Origin: Thauera aromatica K172
GTDB lineage: Bacteria; Pseudomonadota; Gammaproteobacteria; Burkholderiales; Rhodocyclaceae
NCBI RefSeq assembly: GCF_003030465.1
Contig: NZ_CP028339.1
Location: 1,736,001-1,800,000, forward strand
Direction: 5' to 3'
DNA length: 64,000 bases
This document shows positions 36,942-45,322 of this stretch, piece after piece (position 1 is the stretch's first letter; each line of letters opens with the position of its first letter). Under the pieces are notes generated by a model. That model was not told the origin of the DNA, searched no databases, and worked only from the letters and a program-made list of their open reading frames with translations. Made by a program: the position numbers and the translations under genes.

Positions 36942-37355
36942 TCAGCGCGACAGCTGCGCCGCCAGGGCCCGCACTTCGTCGGGGACGTCGGGGGCGGGGC
37001 GTAGGGGCGCGCCGGACAAGGCGTCGATCAGCCGTGCGACCACGGCCTCGTGCGGCAGGGTGACACCGAAATGGAGCACGACCCCGCCGCGTATGACTGC
37101 AAGGGTGGGGAAGTTGGCCACGTCGATGTCGCCGACGAGTTCGGCGTCGTCCTCGATGTCGGCCCAGGCGAAGACGATGCCGGGACGGGCGCCCGCGATG
37201 CGCTCGAACGCCGGGCGGAAGTCGCGGCAGGTTCCGCACCAGGCGGCACAGAGGGCGACGACGACGAGCGGGGCTTCGGCCGCGCGCGGGCGGTCGGCGA
37301 GTTCAGCTGGATCGGCGAGGTCGGCGAGGTCGGCGAGCGGAGTCAGGGGCGGCAT
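36942..37355 (-). CDS. Thioredoxin family protein
   Basis: 137 residues with a thioredoxin fold: VVVALCAAWCGTCRDFRPAF (active site Cys40-Gly-Thr-Cys43), FAWADIEDDAELVGDIDVANFPT with the cis-Pro, and GVVLHFGVTLP. The active site WCGTC differs from WCGPC. The N-terminus has a 9-bp DNA repeat (37312-37338) encoding LAD-LAD-LAD. No signal peptide, so cytoplasmic. Confidence 0.88.
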   Translation of the reverse strand: MPPLTPLADLADLADPAELADRPRAAEAPLVVVALCAAWCGTCRDFRPAFERIAGARPGIVFAWADIEDDAELVGDIDVANFPTLAVIRGGVVLHFGVTLPHEAVVARLIDALSGAPLRPAPDVPDEVRALAAQLSR

Positions 37356-37454
37356 CGATGCAGTGGATTCCGGGATTTCGATCGGACGAGCGGTTGCGCC
37401 GCTGCGGGGGCAAGATTACCAGAGCGGGCGGTGAGGTCGCGCTTGATGCCGCAT

Positions 37455-39449
37455 CTAGCCGCGTTTTGGGAAAAACTCCAGCTTGCGTTCCATTGTTTCG
37501 TGCATCTTCGCGACCTGCGGCTTCAGCGCGCCGATGACGTGCATCTCGCAGCGCTTGCAGTCGAAGCGCAGGGTCAGGGTCTGGTCGCCGTGGACGAGCT
37601 GCATCGGTTCGGGGCGGATGCCTTTCACTTCCTTCGGGCACTGGTTGAGGCTGTAGCGCAGGCAGTGCCGGGTGATCATTAGCGGCACTTCGCCGCGTTC
37701 CTCGTTCGCTTCGAAGGCGGCGTCGATCCGCTTCACGCCGTGCCTGGCGTAAAAGGCGCGGGCGTGGGCGTTGGCGACGTTGGCGAGATAGCTCAGATCG
37801 TCCTGCGGATAGGGTACCGGCGGTTCGACCGCTGCCGCCCGTGGCGGGCGCCGATGGGCGGCGAGGCGCGCTGCCTCGAGGCGTTCGACGGCCTCGCGGC
37901 GCAGGGCGTTGAGCTGGGCGGCGGGCAGGAAGGGCGCGGCCGGCTCGGTGCCGGAGGCCGCCGCGCCCGAGGCCGGCGGCAGCGTGAGGACGATGTCGCC
38001 GGCGGTGAACATCGTGCCGCCGAGCTTGCCGAGCTGCTCGCGGATGCCGGCCAGCGCGCGCCCGGCATTGCGCGCTGGCTCCCAGGCGGTATCCAGGTTC
38101 GCGGTCGCGCCAATGCCGTCCTCGTCGGTGAGGCTGAGGGCAAAACCGGTGGCGGTGGCGGCAAAGCGCGCATCGACGCGGATGCGGCGCTCGGCGGACT
38201 TCTTTTCCAGGGCGCGTTCGAATTCGTGGTCGTGGTTGCGGAACAGCGCGCTGCCCGGCATCAGCCCGGCAGGCAGCGGCTCGGACACGAACACGCGGTC
38301 GACGCCGCCGGTCCCGGCCTCGACCCGGTTGACGCGCAGGCCGGCGAGTTCGCCCTTCGGGCCGTACCAGGCCAGGCCGTCGCCGTTGTGCAGCGGCGTG
38401 CTGCGCTCGACATCGAAGAACTTCCGGCCCTTGGCGTCGACCTTCGCCACGCGCCCGATCGGCTCGCCGACGAATTTCGGCGACTCGAAGGCCTCGATGC
38501 CGTGCTGGCGCTCGTTCGTGAAGTAGTCGGTGTAGCCGCGGTTGAAGGTCTTGTCGGCCTGCGGGGTGAACAGGAAGGTGGTGCGCCCGCTGGAGGCGCG
38601 GCGCCAGGCCGGGCCGTCGGCCTCGGGGTGTTCGAGGAGGTGGTCGAGCAGCGTGCGGTAGTGGGCGGTGATGTTCTTGACGTAGGCGAGGTCCTTGTAG
38701 CGGCCTTCGATCTTGAACGAGCTCACTCCGGCGGCGGCCAGCGCGCGCAGGTTGGCGCTCTGGTTGTTGTCCTTCATCGACAGCAGGTGCTGGCCGCTGG
38801 CGAGGGTGTGGCCGTCCTGGTCCTTCAGATCGTAGGGCAGGCGGCAGGCCTGCGAGCATTCGCCGCGGTTGGCGCTGCGCCCGGTATGGGCGTGGCTGAT
38901 GTAGCACTGGCCGGAAAAGGCCACGCATAGCGCGCCATGGACGAAGTATTCGAGCTGGCAGGTGGTGGCCTCGGCGATCTTGCGCACCTGGGCGAGCGAG
39001 AGCTCGCGCGCCAGCACGAGCTGCGAGAAGCCGACGTCCTGCAGGAAGCGCGCCTTGCTCGCGTCGCGGATGTCGGTCTGGGTGCTGGCGTGGAGCTGGA
39101 TCGGCGGCAGGTCGAGTTCGAGCAGGCCCATGTCCTGCACGATCAGCGCATCGACGCCGGCGTCGTAGAGTTGCCAGATCAGCCGCTGTGCCGCTTCCAG
39201 TTCCTGATCGAACAGGATCGTGTTGGTGGCGACGAAAACCCGGGCGTGGTAGCGGTGGGCATGGGCGGCGAGGCGGGCGATGTCGGCGACCGTATTGTCC
39301 GCCGCCGAGCGCGCGCCGAAGGCCGGGCCACCGATATAGACGGCGTCGGCGCCGTGGTTGATCGCCTCGATGCCGAAATCGGCGGTCTTGGCCGGAGCGA
39401 GGAGTTCGAGGACGTGGCGGGCAGCGAGGACGTGGCGGGCAGTGTTCAT
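37455..39449 (-). CDS. rlhA: Peptidase U32 family protein, probable 23S rRNA hydroxylase RlhA
   Basis: 664 residues, matching the long U32 proteins (Escherichia coli RlhA, 653 residues), which add a hydroxyl to 23S rRNA cytidine, rather than the ~450-residue TrhP/YegQ. The U32 signature EYFVHGALCVAFSGQCYIS is exact; AVYIGGPAFGARS and KIEGRYKDLAYV are also typical. Conserved cysteines (C in GALC, GQC, GECSQAC and the C-terminal CKRC) likely bind a cluster. The ATG at 39449 gives the family start. Preceded by a VanZ-like gene, 52 nt upstream. Confidence 0.85.
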   Translation of the reverse strand: MNTARHVLAARHVLELLAPAKTADFGIEAINHGADAVYIGGPAFGARSAADNTVADIARLAAHAHRYHARVFVATNTILFDQELEAAQRLIWQLYDAGVDALIVQDMGLLELDLPPIQLHASTQTDIRDASKARFLQDVGFSQLVLARELSLAQVRKIAEATTCQLEYFVHGALCVAFSGQCYISHAHTGRSANRGECSQACRLPYDLKDQDGHTLASGQHLLSMKDNNQSANLRALAAAGVSSFKIEGRYKDLAYVKNITAHYRTLLDHLLEHPEADGPAWRRASSGRTTFLFTPQADKTFNRGYTDYFTNERQHGIEAFESPKFVGEPIGRVAKVDAKGRKFFDVERSTPLHNGDGLAWYGPKGELAGLRVNRVEAGTGGVDRVFVSEPLPAGLMPGSALFRNHDHEFERALEKKSAERRIRVDARFAATATGFALSLTDEDGIGATANLDTAWEPARNAGRALAGIREQLGKLGGTMFTAGDIVLTLPPASGAAASGTEPAAPFLPAAQLNALRREAVERLEAARLAAHRRPPRAAAVEPPVPYPQDDLSYLANVANAHARAFYARHGVKRIDAAFEANEERGEVPLMITRHCLRYSLNQCPKEVKGIRPEPMQLVHGDQTLTLRFDCKRCEMHVIGALKPQVAKMHETMERKLEFFPKRG

Positions 39450-39501
39450 CGCAAGGGAGGTCCGGTTCGAAAATTCGCCTTCGGGAGCGCCGGGGCGCAG
39501 C

Positions 39502-39846
39502 TCACAGCCGATCCTGCCGGCGCCGGGCAAAGGGCAGCAGCACCAGCAACCCGGTCGCGTCGGCCAGCCAGTCGAGCGGATCGCCGACTCGGTGCGCGGT
39601 CAGCGCCTGCGCCACTTCCATCGCCGTGCCGTACAGCAGCAGGCCGCCGGCGATGCGTAGCGCCTGCCGCGGCCAGGCTGCGAGCGCCAGCAGGGCGAGG
39701 GTGGCGAACAGTACGGCGTGTTCGATCTTGTCCTGCCAGACCACCAGCCGGGGCACCTCGGGAGCCGGTAGCAGCGCCAGCCAGAACACGGCCAGCAGGA
39801 CGATGACAAAAAGCAGGCGCAGCAGTTGACGAACGGTCGCGGGCAT
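39502..39846 (-). CDS. VanZ-like membrane protein
   Basis: 114 residues with about four hydrophobic segments and the VanZ-like motifs QDKIEHAVLFATLALLALA and AMEVAQALTAHRVGDPLDWLADATG. Inner-membrane protein of unknown role; no vancomycin-resistance context, so the name is only a family label. Confidence 0.88.
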   Translation of the reverse strand: MPATVRQLLRLLFVIVLLAVFWLALLPAPEVPRLVVWQDKIEHAVLFATLALLALAAWPRQALRIAGGLLLYGTAMEVAQALTAHRVGDPLDWLADATGLLVLLPFARRRQDRL

Positions 39847-39943
39847 GCGAAGTCCTAAATGCGTTGATCACGATCGCCGGCCACGGGAAGGCCGGAGCCG
39901 CGGGAAGGCCCCGCTTGCTCCCGTCCGGCGCAGGAGAACGAGG

Positions 39944-41095
39944 ATGGCTACGGCGAAAGCGGTGCGGCGCACCCCCTTGCTCGGTGCGCTGCTGCTCACG
40001 GCAGTGCTTGTTCCCTTGCCGGTTTGGGCGAGGGACGTGATCGTGCGCACCGAAACGGCCAGCGTCAAGGTCAGCGAGGTCGCGCGCGGGTTGGAAAACC
40101 CGTGGTCGCTCGCTTTCCTGCCCGATGGCCGCATCTTGGTCACCGAACGGCCGGGGCGGATGCGCATCGTCACCGCCGACGGCGCCCTGTCGGCGCCGAT
40201 TGCCGGCCTGCCCGAGGTGCACGCGCAGGGTCAGGGCGGGCTGCTCGACGTCGCCCTCGGCCCCCGTTTCGCCGAGGACGGCCTGATCGTGTTTTCCTAC
40301 GCGGAACCCACCGCGCGCGGCGCGCGCACCGCGGTGGCGCGCGCCCGCCTCGACCTCGATGGCTTGCGCGTGCATGCGGTGCAACGCATTTTCGCCCAGA
40401 ACGAGGACCCATCCGGCAGCCATCACTGGGGGTCGCGCCTGGTGTTTGCGCCCGACGGCAGCCTGTTTGTCACCCTCGGCGACCGCTATCACTTCCGCGA
40501 CCGGGCCCAGGCCCTCGACAGCCACCTCGGCAAGGTGGTGCGCATCGCCGTGGATGGCAGTGCGCCGGCGGACAACCCTTTCCGCGCTCGTGCCGGCGCC
40601 CTGCCCGAGATCTGGTCCTACGGCCACCGCAATCTCCAGGGGGCGGCACTGGACCCGCAGAGCGGCGAGCTGTGGACACACGAACACGGCCCGCAGGGCG
40701 GCGACGAGCTCAATCTCACCCGTGGCGGGCGCAACTACGGCTGGCCGGTGATCACCTACGGCCGCGAATACGTCACCGGGAGCAAGATCGGCGAAGGCAC
40801 CGAGCGCACCGACGTTGAGGCGCCGCGGTGGCAGTGGACGCCGTCGATCGCGCCGTCGGGAATGGCCTTCTACACCGGAGAGGCCTTTCCCCAGTGGCGC
40901 GGCAATCTCTTCGTCGGTGCGTTGAAGCACCAGCTTGTCGTTCGCCTGGTGCTCGAGGAGGGCAAGGTCGTTCATGAAGAACGCATGCTCAGTGCGCTCG
41001 GCCGGCGGATCCGCGATGTCCGCCAGGGGCCGGACGGCAAGCTGTGGCTGCTCGACGAGAGCGGGGGGCGCATCCTGCGTCTCGACCCGGCCTGA
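39944..41095 (+). CDS. PQQ-dependent aldose sugar dehydrogenase family protein
   Basis: 383-residue soluble beta-propeller of the glucose/sorbosone dehydrogenase family (YliI/Asd type), probably periplasmic: hydrophobic signal LLGALLLTAVLVPLPVWA at about residues 14-31. Family motifs: LENPWSLAFLPDGRILVTERPGRM, GQGGLLDVALGP, HHWGSRLVFAPDG, EIWSYGHRNLQGAALDP, HEHGPQGGDELN and NYGWPVITYG. His and Arg residues in these loops bind PQQ and calcium. Oxidises aldoses; natural substrate unknown. GGAGAACGAGG precedes the ATG at 39944. Confidence 0.9.
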   Translation: MATAKAVRRTPLLGALLLTAVLVPLPVWARDVIVRTETASVKVSEVARGLENPWSLAFLPDGRILVTERPGRMRIVTADGALSAPIAGLPEVHAQGQGGLLDVALGPRFAEDGLIVFSYAEPTARGARTAVARARLDLDGLRVHAVQRIFAQNEDPSGSHHWGSRLVFAPDGSLFVTLGDRYHFRDRAQALDSHLGKVVRIAVDGSAPADNPFRARAGALPEIWSYGHRNLQGAALDPQSGELWTHEHGPQGGDELNLTRGGRNYGWPVITYGREYVTGSKIGEGTERTDVEAPRWQWTPSIAPSGMAFYTGEAFPQWRGNLFVGALKHQLVVRLVLEEGKVVHEERMLSALGRRIRDVRQGPDGKLWLLDESGGRILRLDPA

Positions 41096-41165
41096 GCCGC
41101 GGACGGCAAGACGGTGGGGTTTCGTGCCATCATCGCGGTCCCGCGACGACACCGACGACATCAGG

Positions 41166-41534
41166 ATGGAAAGCCCCTTCAAAAGCACGAAAGGCCTGCG
41201 CCATGTCTGGAGCGCCTTGCATTACTCGCTCGACGGTCTGCGCGCCGCGTACCGCAACGAAGACGCTTTTCGCCAGGAGGTCTGGATCGCCCTGATCGCA
41301 GTGCCGGTCGCGCTGTGGCTGGGAGACTCGGCGTTGGAGCGGGCCCTGATGATCGGCAGCGTGCTGCTGGTGATGGTGGTCGAGCTGCTGAACTCCGCGA
41401 TCGAAGCGGTGGTCGATCGGGTATCCCTGGAGCGCCATCCCCTGTCCAAGCGCGCCAAGGATATCGGCAGTGCGGCGGTGTTCATGGCGCTGCTCAATGC
41501 GGCCGTGGTGTGGGCGCTGCTGTTGCTGGGCTGA
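41166..41534 (+). CDS. dgkA: Diacylglycerol kinase
   Basis: 122-residue membrane enzyme that recycles diacylglycerol to phosphatidic acid. Three spans with the conserved active-site segments AAYRNEDAFRQE, VELLNSAIEAVVDR and KRAKDIGSAAV. The ATG at 41166 follows CAGG weakly. 70 nt after the sugar dehydrogenase. Confidence 0.95.
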   Translation: MESPFKSTKGLRHVWSALHYSLDGLRAAYRNEDAFRQEVWIALIAVPVALWLGDSALERALMIGSVLLVMVVELLNSAIEAVVDRVSLERHPLSKRAKDIGSAAVFMALLNAAVVWALLLLG

Positions 41535-41566
41535 GCTTGCCGCGCCTTTTCCCGATCCGCTGCGGA

Positions 41567-42142
41567 TCAGGCCGGCCGGGGGCCCCAACTGCGCACCGGG
41601 CCGGTGTCGATGTGGACGAAATCCGATTCGGGGTAATAGCCGACGCCGCCGGCACGCAAGGCGAGTGCGGCATCGCGCAGGCGCGCGGTGGCCACTCCGG
41701 CGAGGCGGATGTCGATCGCCCTGCCGTCCATGTGCAGGCTGCGTCTGGCCACGCCGCTGCCGGTCTTGCGCAAGGCCTGGTTGGTGGCGGGCGAACGGTA
41801 GCCGGAAATGATCTCGAAGGTATCGCCGCCGCAGCGCAGGCTCAGGGCATGCAGCACGTCGTACAGGCGGGGGTCCATGGCGACGGCGTCTCCGGTGCGG
41901 AAGTCGCGCAGCAGCCAGTTCATGCGCTGTAATGCCGGTTCGATGTAGCCGCGCCGGTCGCGGTACGCGAGTTGGAGGCGCTCGTCGGTGTGGGTGTGGC
42001 GGAACGCGAGCCGGTGATCGTGGGCGAATGCGGCAGGATGGGCCCGTGCGCTGCCGAGGGAGAGGCCCAGCGGCAAGGTGGAAAGACCTTTGAGGAACAG
42101 CCGGCGGCGTGCGCCAGAGTGATCGTGGGGAGTTCTCGACAT
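41567..42142 (-). CDS. DUF882 (YcbK/MepK-type) peptidoglycan endopeptidase
   Basis: 191 residues of the DUF882 / Peptidase M15-like family. A Tat signal begins with RRRLFLKGLSTLPLGLSLGS. The zinc-site residues are visible: ISGYRSPATN, then RRSLHMDGRAIDIRL (H-x6-D type) and the last His in SDFVHIDTG. MepK of Escherichia coli cleaves 3-3 cross-links made by L,D-transpeptidases. The start codon on the minus strand (42142) overlaps by 2 bases the start of the plus-strand L,D-transpeptidase. Confidence 0.9.
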   Translation of the reverse strand: MSRTPHDHSGARRRLFLKGLSTLPLGLSLGSARAHPAAFAHDHRLAFRHTHTDERLQLAYRDRRGYIEPALQRMNWLLRDFRTGDAVAMDPRLYDVLHALSLRCGGDTFEIISGYRSPATNQALRKTGSGVARRSLHMDGRAIDIRLAGVATARLRDAALALRAGGVGYYPESDFVHIDTGPVRSWGPRPA

Positions 42143-43958
42143 GGATAATCGTCAGTCCGAACAAGCACTTGAATCGCGCATCCTAACTGAAACAGAGATC
42201 CGGCCGGGCAAAAGTTTTGTAACTCTGGCGGCGTTGGTGGTGGGGGTGCTGGTCGCCGCTGCGGGGCAATCCGTCGCCGCCGCGGCCGCTGCGGCGACGG
42301 CGGGCTCGCATCCCGGCTCGCCGGTTGTGGCTCCCGCCCTTCCCGCCCGCGGGGCTGGCGACGCTGCGGCGGCGGGGGCGCTGGACGACATGGCCGGGGC
42401 CATCGCCGGCGAGCTTGAGCTGCGCAGCGCAGCCCTCGACGACAGTGTGGCGCCGTTTTACCTTGCCCGAGGGTATCGCCCGGCATGGGCCGGTACAGCG
42501 CAGGCCGCAGCGCTGTTGGCCGCGGTGGAAGCCAGCCGCGAGCATGGGCTGGACCCCGCCGATTTCGCACTCGAACGCTTGCGTCAGGCCGTCGATGCCG
42601 ATCCGGCCACCCTCTCACCCGCGCAACGGGCCGCGCGCGAGGTGAGCCTCTCCGACAGCCTTGCCCGCTTGTTGCGCCAGTTGCGCTACGGCAAGCTCGA
42701 CCCGCGCCTGTTGTACCGTGAGTGGAACTTCGCGCCGCAACCCGGTCCGTCGCTGCGGGCTGGCGAACTCGAGGCGGTTCTGGCGGCCCCCGGGCTGGGG
42801 GCGGCGATCGCGAACCATGCGCCTGCGCTGCCCCTGTACCGGGGCTTGCAGCAAGCCTATGCGCAATACCGCGCCCAGGCCGCCCTCGGCGACTGGCCGC
42901 CGGTCCCTGCCGGGCCGACGCTGCACCCCGGCGACTATGACCGACGTGTCGCTGCGCTGCGCGCCCGCCTGCAGGCGGGCGGGGAGAGCGGTCTGGAGGC
43001 GGCCGATCCGGCATACTTCGATCCTCTCCTGGCCGAGGCGGTGCGCCGCTTTCAGCGTGCCCAGGGGCTCGAAGCCGATGCCCTGGTCGGGCGCCGGACG
43101 ATGGCGGCGCTCGAGGTCGGCGCGGCGCAGCGTGCCGACCAGATCCGTGCCAACCTCGAGCGCCTGCGCTGGGTCGCGCAAGACCTACAAGGCGACCATC
43201 TTGGGCTCGATATCGCCGCCCAGAGCGCCGAACTCGTGCTCGATGGCGTGCGTGCGTGGTCTTCGCGCGTGGTGGTGGGGCGGCCGTCGCGCAAGACCCC
43301 TTTGCTCCGCGACCGCGTGCAGCACCTCGTACTCAATCCGAAATGGGTGGTGCCGCCTACCATCCTCAAACAGGATGTCATTCCCGCGATGGTGCGCGAT
43401 CCGGGTTATCTCGCCGACCAGAGGATGCGTGTCGTCGACGGCAACGGGCAGGCGGTCGACCCGACCGAGATCGACTGGGCGGCGGTGCCCCGCCACGGCT
43501 TTCCTTACCGGATCGTGCAGGAGTCGGGCGCCGACGGCGCGCTCGGGCGGATCAAGTTCGTGCTCGCCAACCCCTACACAATCTTCATGCACGACACCAA
43601 TGCCCCGGAGCTGTTCGAGCGCAGCGTGCGCGCGTTCAGCTCGGGTTGTCTGCGTCTGGAAAAGCCGCTGGAGCTCGCCTTGCTGCTGCTCGACGATCCG
43701 CAGCGCTGGAGTGCGGAAACGCTCGCGGCCGAGCTCGATCGCGGGGCGACCCACACGATTGCGGTCGGGCGCGAGATTCCGGTACTGCTGCTCTACTTCA
43801 CCGCGGGGCTCGATGAAGCCGGCGGCGTGCAGCTGCGCGAGGACATCTACGGTTATGACGGAGAGATCATCGCTGCGCTGACGGGACGGAGTGGTGGCGC
43901 ACCGAGCGATTCCGTACGCCCGGCCCCGGGCCCGACCGGCCGCGAGCGCGCCGGTTAA
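42141..43958 (+). CDS. LdtD (YcbB)-like L,D-transpeptidase
   Basis: 605 residues, as long as Escherichia coli LdtD/YcbB (615). Hydrophobic signal at about residues 27-50; a peptidoglycan-binding-like domain (ADPAYFDPLLAEAVRRFQRAQGLEADALVG), then the YkuD catalytic domain with HDTNAP (His484) and SSGCLRLEK (Cys503, nucleophile). Forms 3-3 cross-links in peptidoglycan. The ATG at 42141 has GGGGAG nine bases upstream; the basic RPGK before the signal supports it, though the first ~25 residues are unusually AT-rich in DNA. The DUF882 gene is divergent, as the ycbB/ycbK neighbours in enterics are also linked. Confidence 0.9.
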   Translation: MDNRQSEQALESRILTETEIRPGKSFVTLAALVVGVLVAAAGQSVAAAAAAATAGSHPGSPVVAPALPARGAGDAAAAGALDDMAGAIAGELELRSAALDDSVAPFYLARGYRPAWAGTAQAAALLAAVEASREHGLDPADFALERLRQAVDADPATLSPAQRAAREVSLSDSLARLLRQLRYGKLDPRLLYREWNFAPQPGPSLRAGELEAVLAAPGLGAAIANHAPALPLYRGLQQAYAQYRAQAALGDWPPVPAGPTLHPGDYDRRVAALRARLQAGGESGLEAADPAYFDPLLAEAVRRFQRAQGLEADALVGRRTMAALEVGAAQRADQIRANLERLRWVAQDLQGDHLGLDIAAQSAELVLDGVRAWSSRVVVGRPSRKTPLLRDRVQHLVLNPKWVVPPTILKQDVIPAMVRDPGYLADQRMRVVDGNGQAVDPTEIDWAAVPRHGFPYRIVQESGADGALGRIKFVLANPYTIFMHDTNAPELFERSVRAFSSGCLRLEKPLELALLLLDDPQRWSAETLAAELDRGATHTIAVGREIPVLLLYFTAGLDEAGGVQLREDIYGYDGEIIAALTGRSGGAPSDSVRPAPGPTGRERAG

Positions 43959-44121
43959 GGGATACGGACTGCGGACCGCGACTCAGCGGGGTGCTGCGGT
44001 GTCGAGGCTGCGCTGGCTGGTCAGGCCAGGGGGCGGCGTGCTGCGGTGGTCGGTGACCGGAGGATGCGGTCGTCGAAGCAGCCTGCGCCTGCGGCGATGT
44101 GGCCTGTGCCTGCGGCGACGT

Positions 44122-44811
44122 TCATTCGCCTTCCTGCCGCGGACGGCGGAAGTCGTCGGTGATCCACGCGGTGGCGCTCGCGCTCGTCAGCCTGAAGTCG
44201 GGGCGCACCCGCAGTTGCGCAAGTTCGTCGCCCGCCTCGTCGAATGCGCTGAGCACGGCATAGGGTTCGTAGTCGTCGGGAACGATATCCAGCCGGACTT
44301 CCCACTGCCTGTCGAGGGCGAACACCGTCAGGCGTTTGTGCAGCGCGGCATGGCGTTGCTGCTGGTGGCGCAGGAGCACTTCGGAGGCGGTCTTCACCAA
44401 GGTGTTGAACGCGGCCTGATCCAGCGGCTTGGGGTTCTTCTTGTCGCGCCCCATGGTCCACGGGCCGACCAGTGCCGGTTCGGGCTCGCCATCCTGGAGC
44501 ATTTCGACGGCCCAGCCGTCGTCATCCTCGTTCTTGATCACGCGTGCCATCCAGCCGGCGTCGTGCCACAGGCGGTCTTCGCGGATCGCCACCGGAGCGT
44601 CCGCCGCGGCGGATTCAGGGGTGGATTCAGGGGTGGATTCAGGGGCGGAAAGGGGATGAGTGTCGGTGGTCATGGGCGCGAGTCGGGCGGGGTCCGGATC
44701 GGATTTGGTCGGAGCCGGGTACGGCCTGGGAGCGGCCGTGTGTCTGGAAGATGCGGCACGCCGAGGAGTGAAGCCGCGATCGGCAGCAAAATCGAAGCTG
44801 AGCTGGCTCAT
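44122..44811 (-). CDS. Hypothetical protein, possible clamp-binding N-terminus, SOS-linked
   Basis: 229 residues that I cannot assign to a family. It begins MSQLSFDFAADRG, where QLSFDF resembles hexapeptide sliding-clamp-binding motifs (QLxLxF/L, as in Hda QLSLPL and Pol IV QLVLGL). A low-complexity region follows (Arg/Pro/Ala, then ESTP repeats around residues 56-65), and a folded region from about residue 78: EDRLWHDAGWMARVIKNEDD, VGPWTMGRDKKNPKPLDQAAF, TLVKTASEVLLRHQQQRHAA and WEVRLDIVPDDYEPYAVL. The start ATG overlaps the upstream gene stop by 4 nt (ATGA). It is the second gene after a LexA box. The family identity is unknown and the clamp idea is inference. Confidence 0.7.
   Translation of the reverse strand: MSQLSFDFAADRGFTPRRAASSRHTAAPRPYPAPTKSDPDPARLAPMTTDTHPLSAPESTPESTPESAAADAPVAIREDRLWHDAGWMARVIKNEDDDGWAVEMLQDGEPEPALVGPWTMGRDKKNPKPLDQAAFNTLVKTASEVLLRHQQQRHAALHKRLTVFALDRQWEVRLDIVPDDYEPYAVLSAFDEAGDELAQLRVRPDFRLTSASATAWITDDFRRPRQEGE
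44611..44646. repeat. Three 12-bp in-frame tandem repeats
   Basis: Three copies of GGATTCAGGGGT (the last ends in C) at 44611-44646. On the coding (minus) strand they encode ESTP-type repeats in the low-complexity linker. The 12-bp unit keeps the frame, so the copy number could vary without breaking the gene. Confidence 0.85.
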
Positions 44812-45080
44812 CTCATGCCGTCGGCGTGACCGGAATGCCGCTCCACGAGATCGGGCAGGCAGGGGGGGAGCGCTTGTGCCGCATCTGCCGGCGCGGTCGG
44901 CTCTGCCGTGCTGCGTGCCGCTGCAGATGCGGTCGACGGCTCGCTCAGGAGCAGGGGGTGTCCGCATTCCGGACAGACCCTGTAGGCGTGGATGCGGTCC
45001 GAGGCGAACTCGAACTGTTCGATGGCGACCGGCATGTGGCAGTACGGGCAGGTCTGGTGGGATCGGCGGCTGGGGGACAT
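44808..45080 (-). CDS. Small zinc-ribbon-like protein, SOS-linked
   Basis: 90 residues with two Cys pairs: Cys11-x2-Cys14 (CPYCHMPV) and Cys36-x2-Cys39 (CPECGHPLLL), a typical four-Cys zinc ribbon with the sequence EQFEFASDRIHAYRV between. The C-terminal half is Ala/Pro-rich and probably disordered. AGGAG lies 10 nt before the ATG at 45080. A LexA box is centred 27 nt upstream. It overlaps the next gene by 4 nt. I do not recognise a named family. Confidence 0.78.
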   Translation of the reverse strand: MSPSRRSHQTCPYCHMPVAIEQFEFASDRIHAYRVCPECGHPLLLSEPSTASAAARSTAEPTAPADAAQALPPCLPDLVERHSGHADGMR

Positions 45081-45099
45081 GATGGTGCTTCTCCTGTGG

Positions 45100-45115
45100 C
45101 TGTATTTTTATACAG
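45100..45115 (-). promoter_or_regulatory. LexA (SOS) box
   Basis: CTGTATTTTTATACAG is a near-perfect LexA operator: CTGT-N8-ACAG with an AT-rich core, the two half sites CTGTATTT and CTGTATAA being 6 of 8 identical. On the minus strand it overlaps TATAAA, a likely -10 element, 20-35 nt upstream of the zinc-ribbon gene start at 45080. The position fits classic SOS repression. Confidence 0.85.
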
Positions 45116-45223
45116 ATATGGAGAAGCGGCAAGTCGTGTCGATCAAGCGTGTACCGGCATGGCGCACAAGCCGGCTTCCATCCGGTGTCGCAGTGGAACA
45201 GGCCGTCACCCGCGCCGGCCCCA

Positions 45224-45254
45224 GCGCGAACTGCTATCCGGCGCGAACTGCTAT
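45224..45254. repeat. 17-bp-period tandem direct repeat
   Basis: Two copies of GCGCGAACTGCTAT at 45224-45237 and 45241-45254, separated by CCG. Non-coding, in the gap between the LexA-box gene pair and the tRNA-Ser terminator. No function seen. Confidence 0.7.
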
Positions 45255-45322
45255 TTGCCGGCGAGGTTTTTCCAGCCGGACGCTGCGGGAACTCACCAGA
45301 CTCCGGATGCCTACAAAAAGAT

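Noticed and set aside
39502-39846. Vancomycin resistance gene
   Set aside because: The VanZ-like label is a fold name only; there is no vanA/H/X context, and the gene stands next to a U32 rRNA-modification gene.
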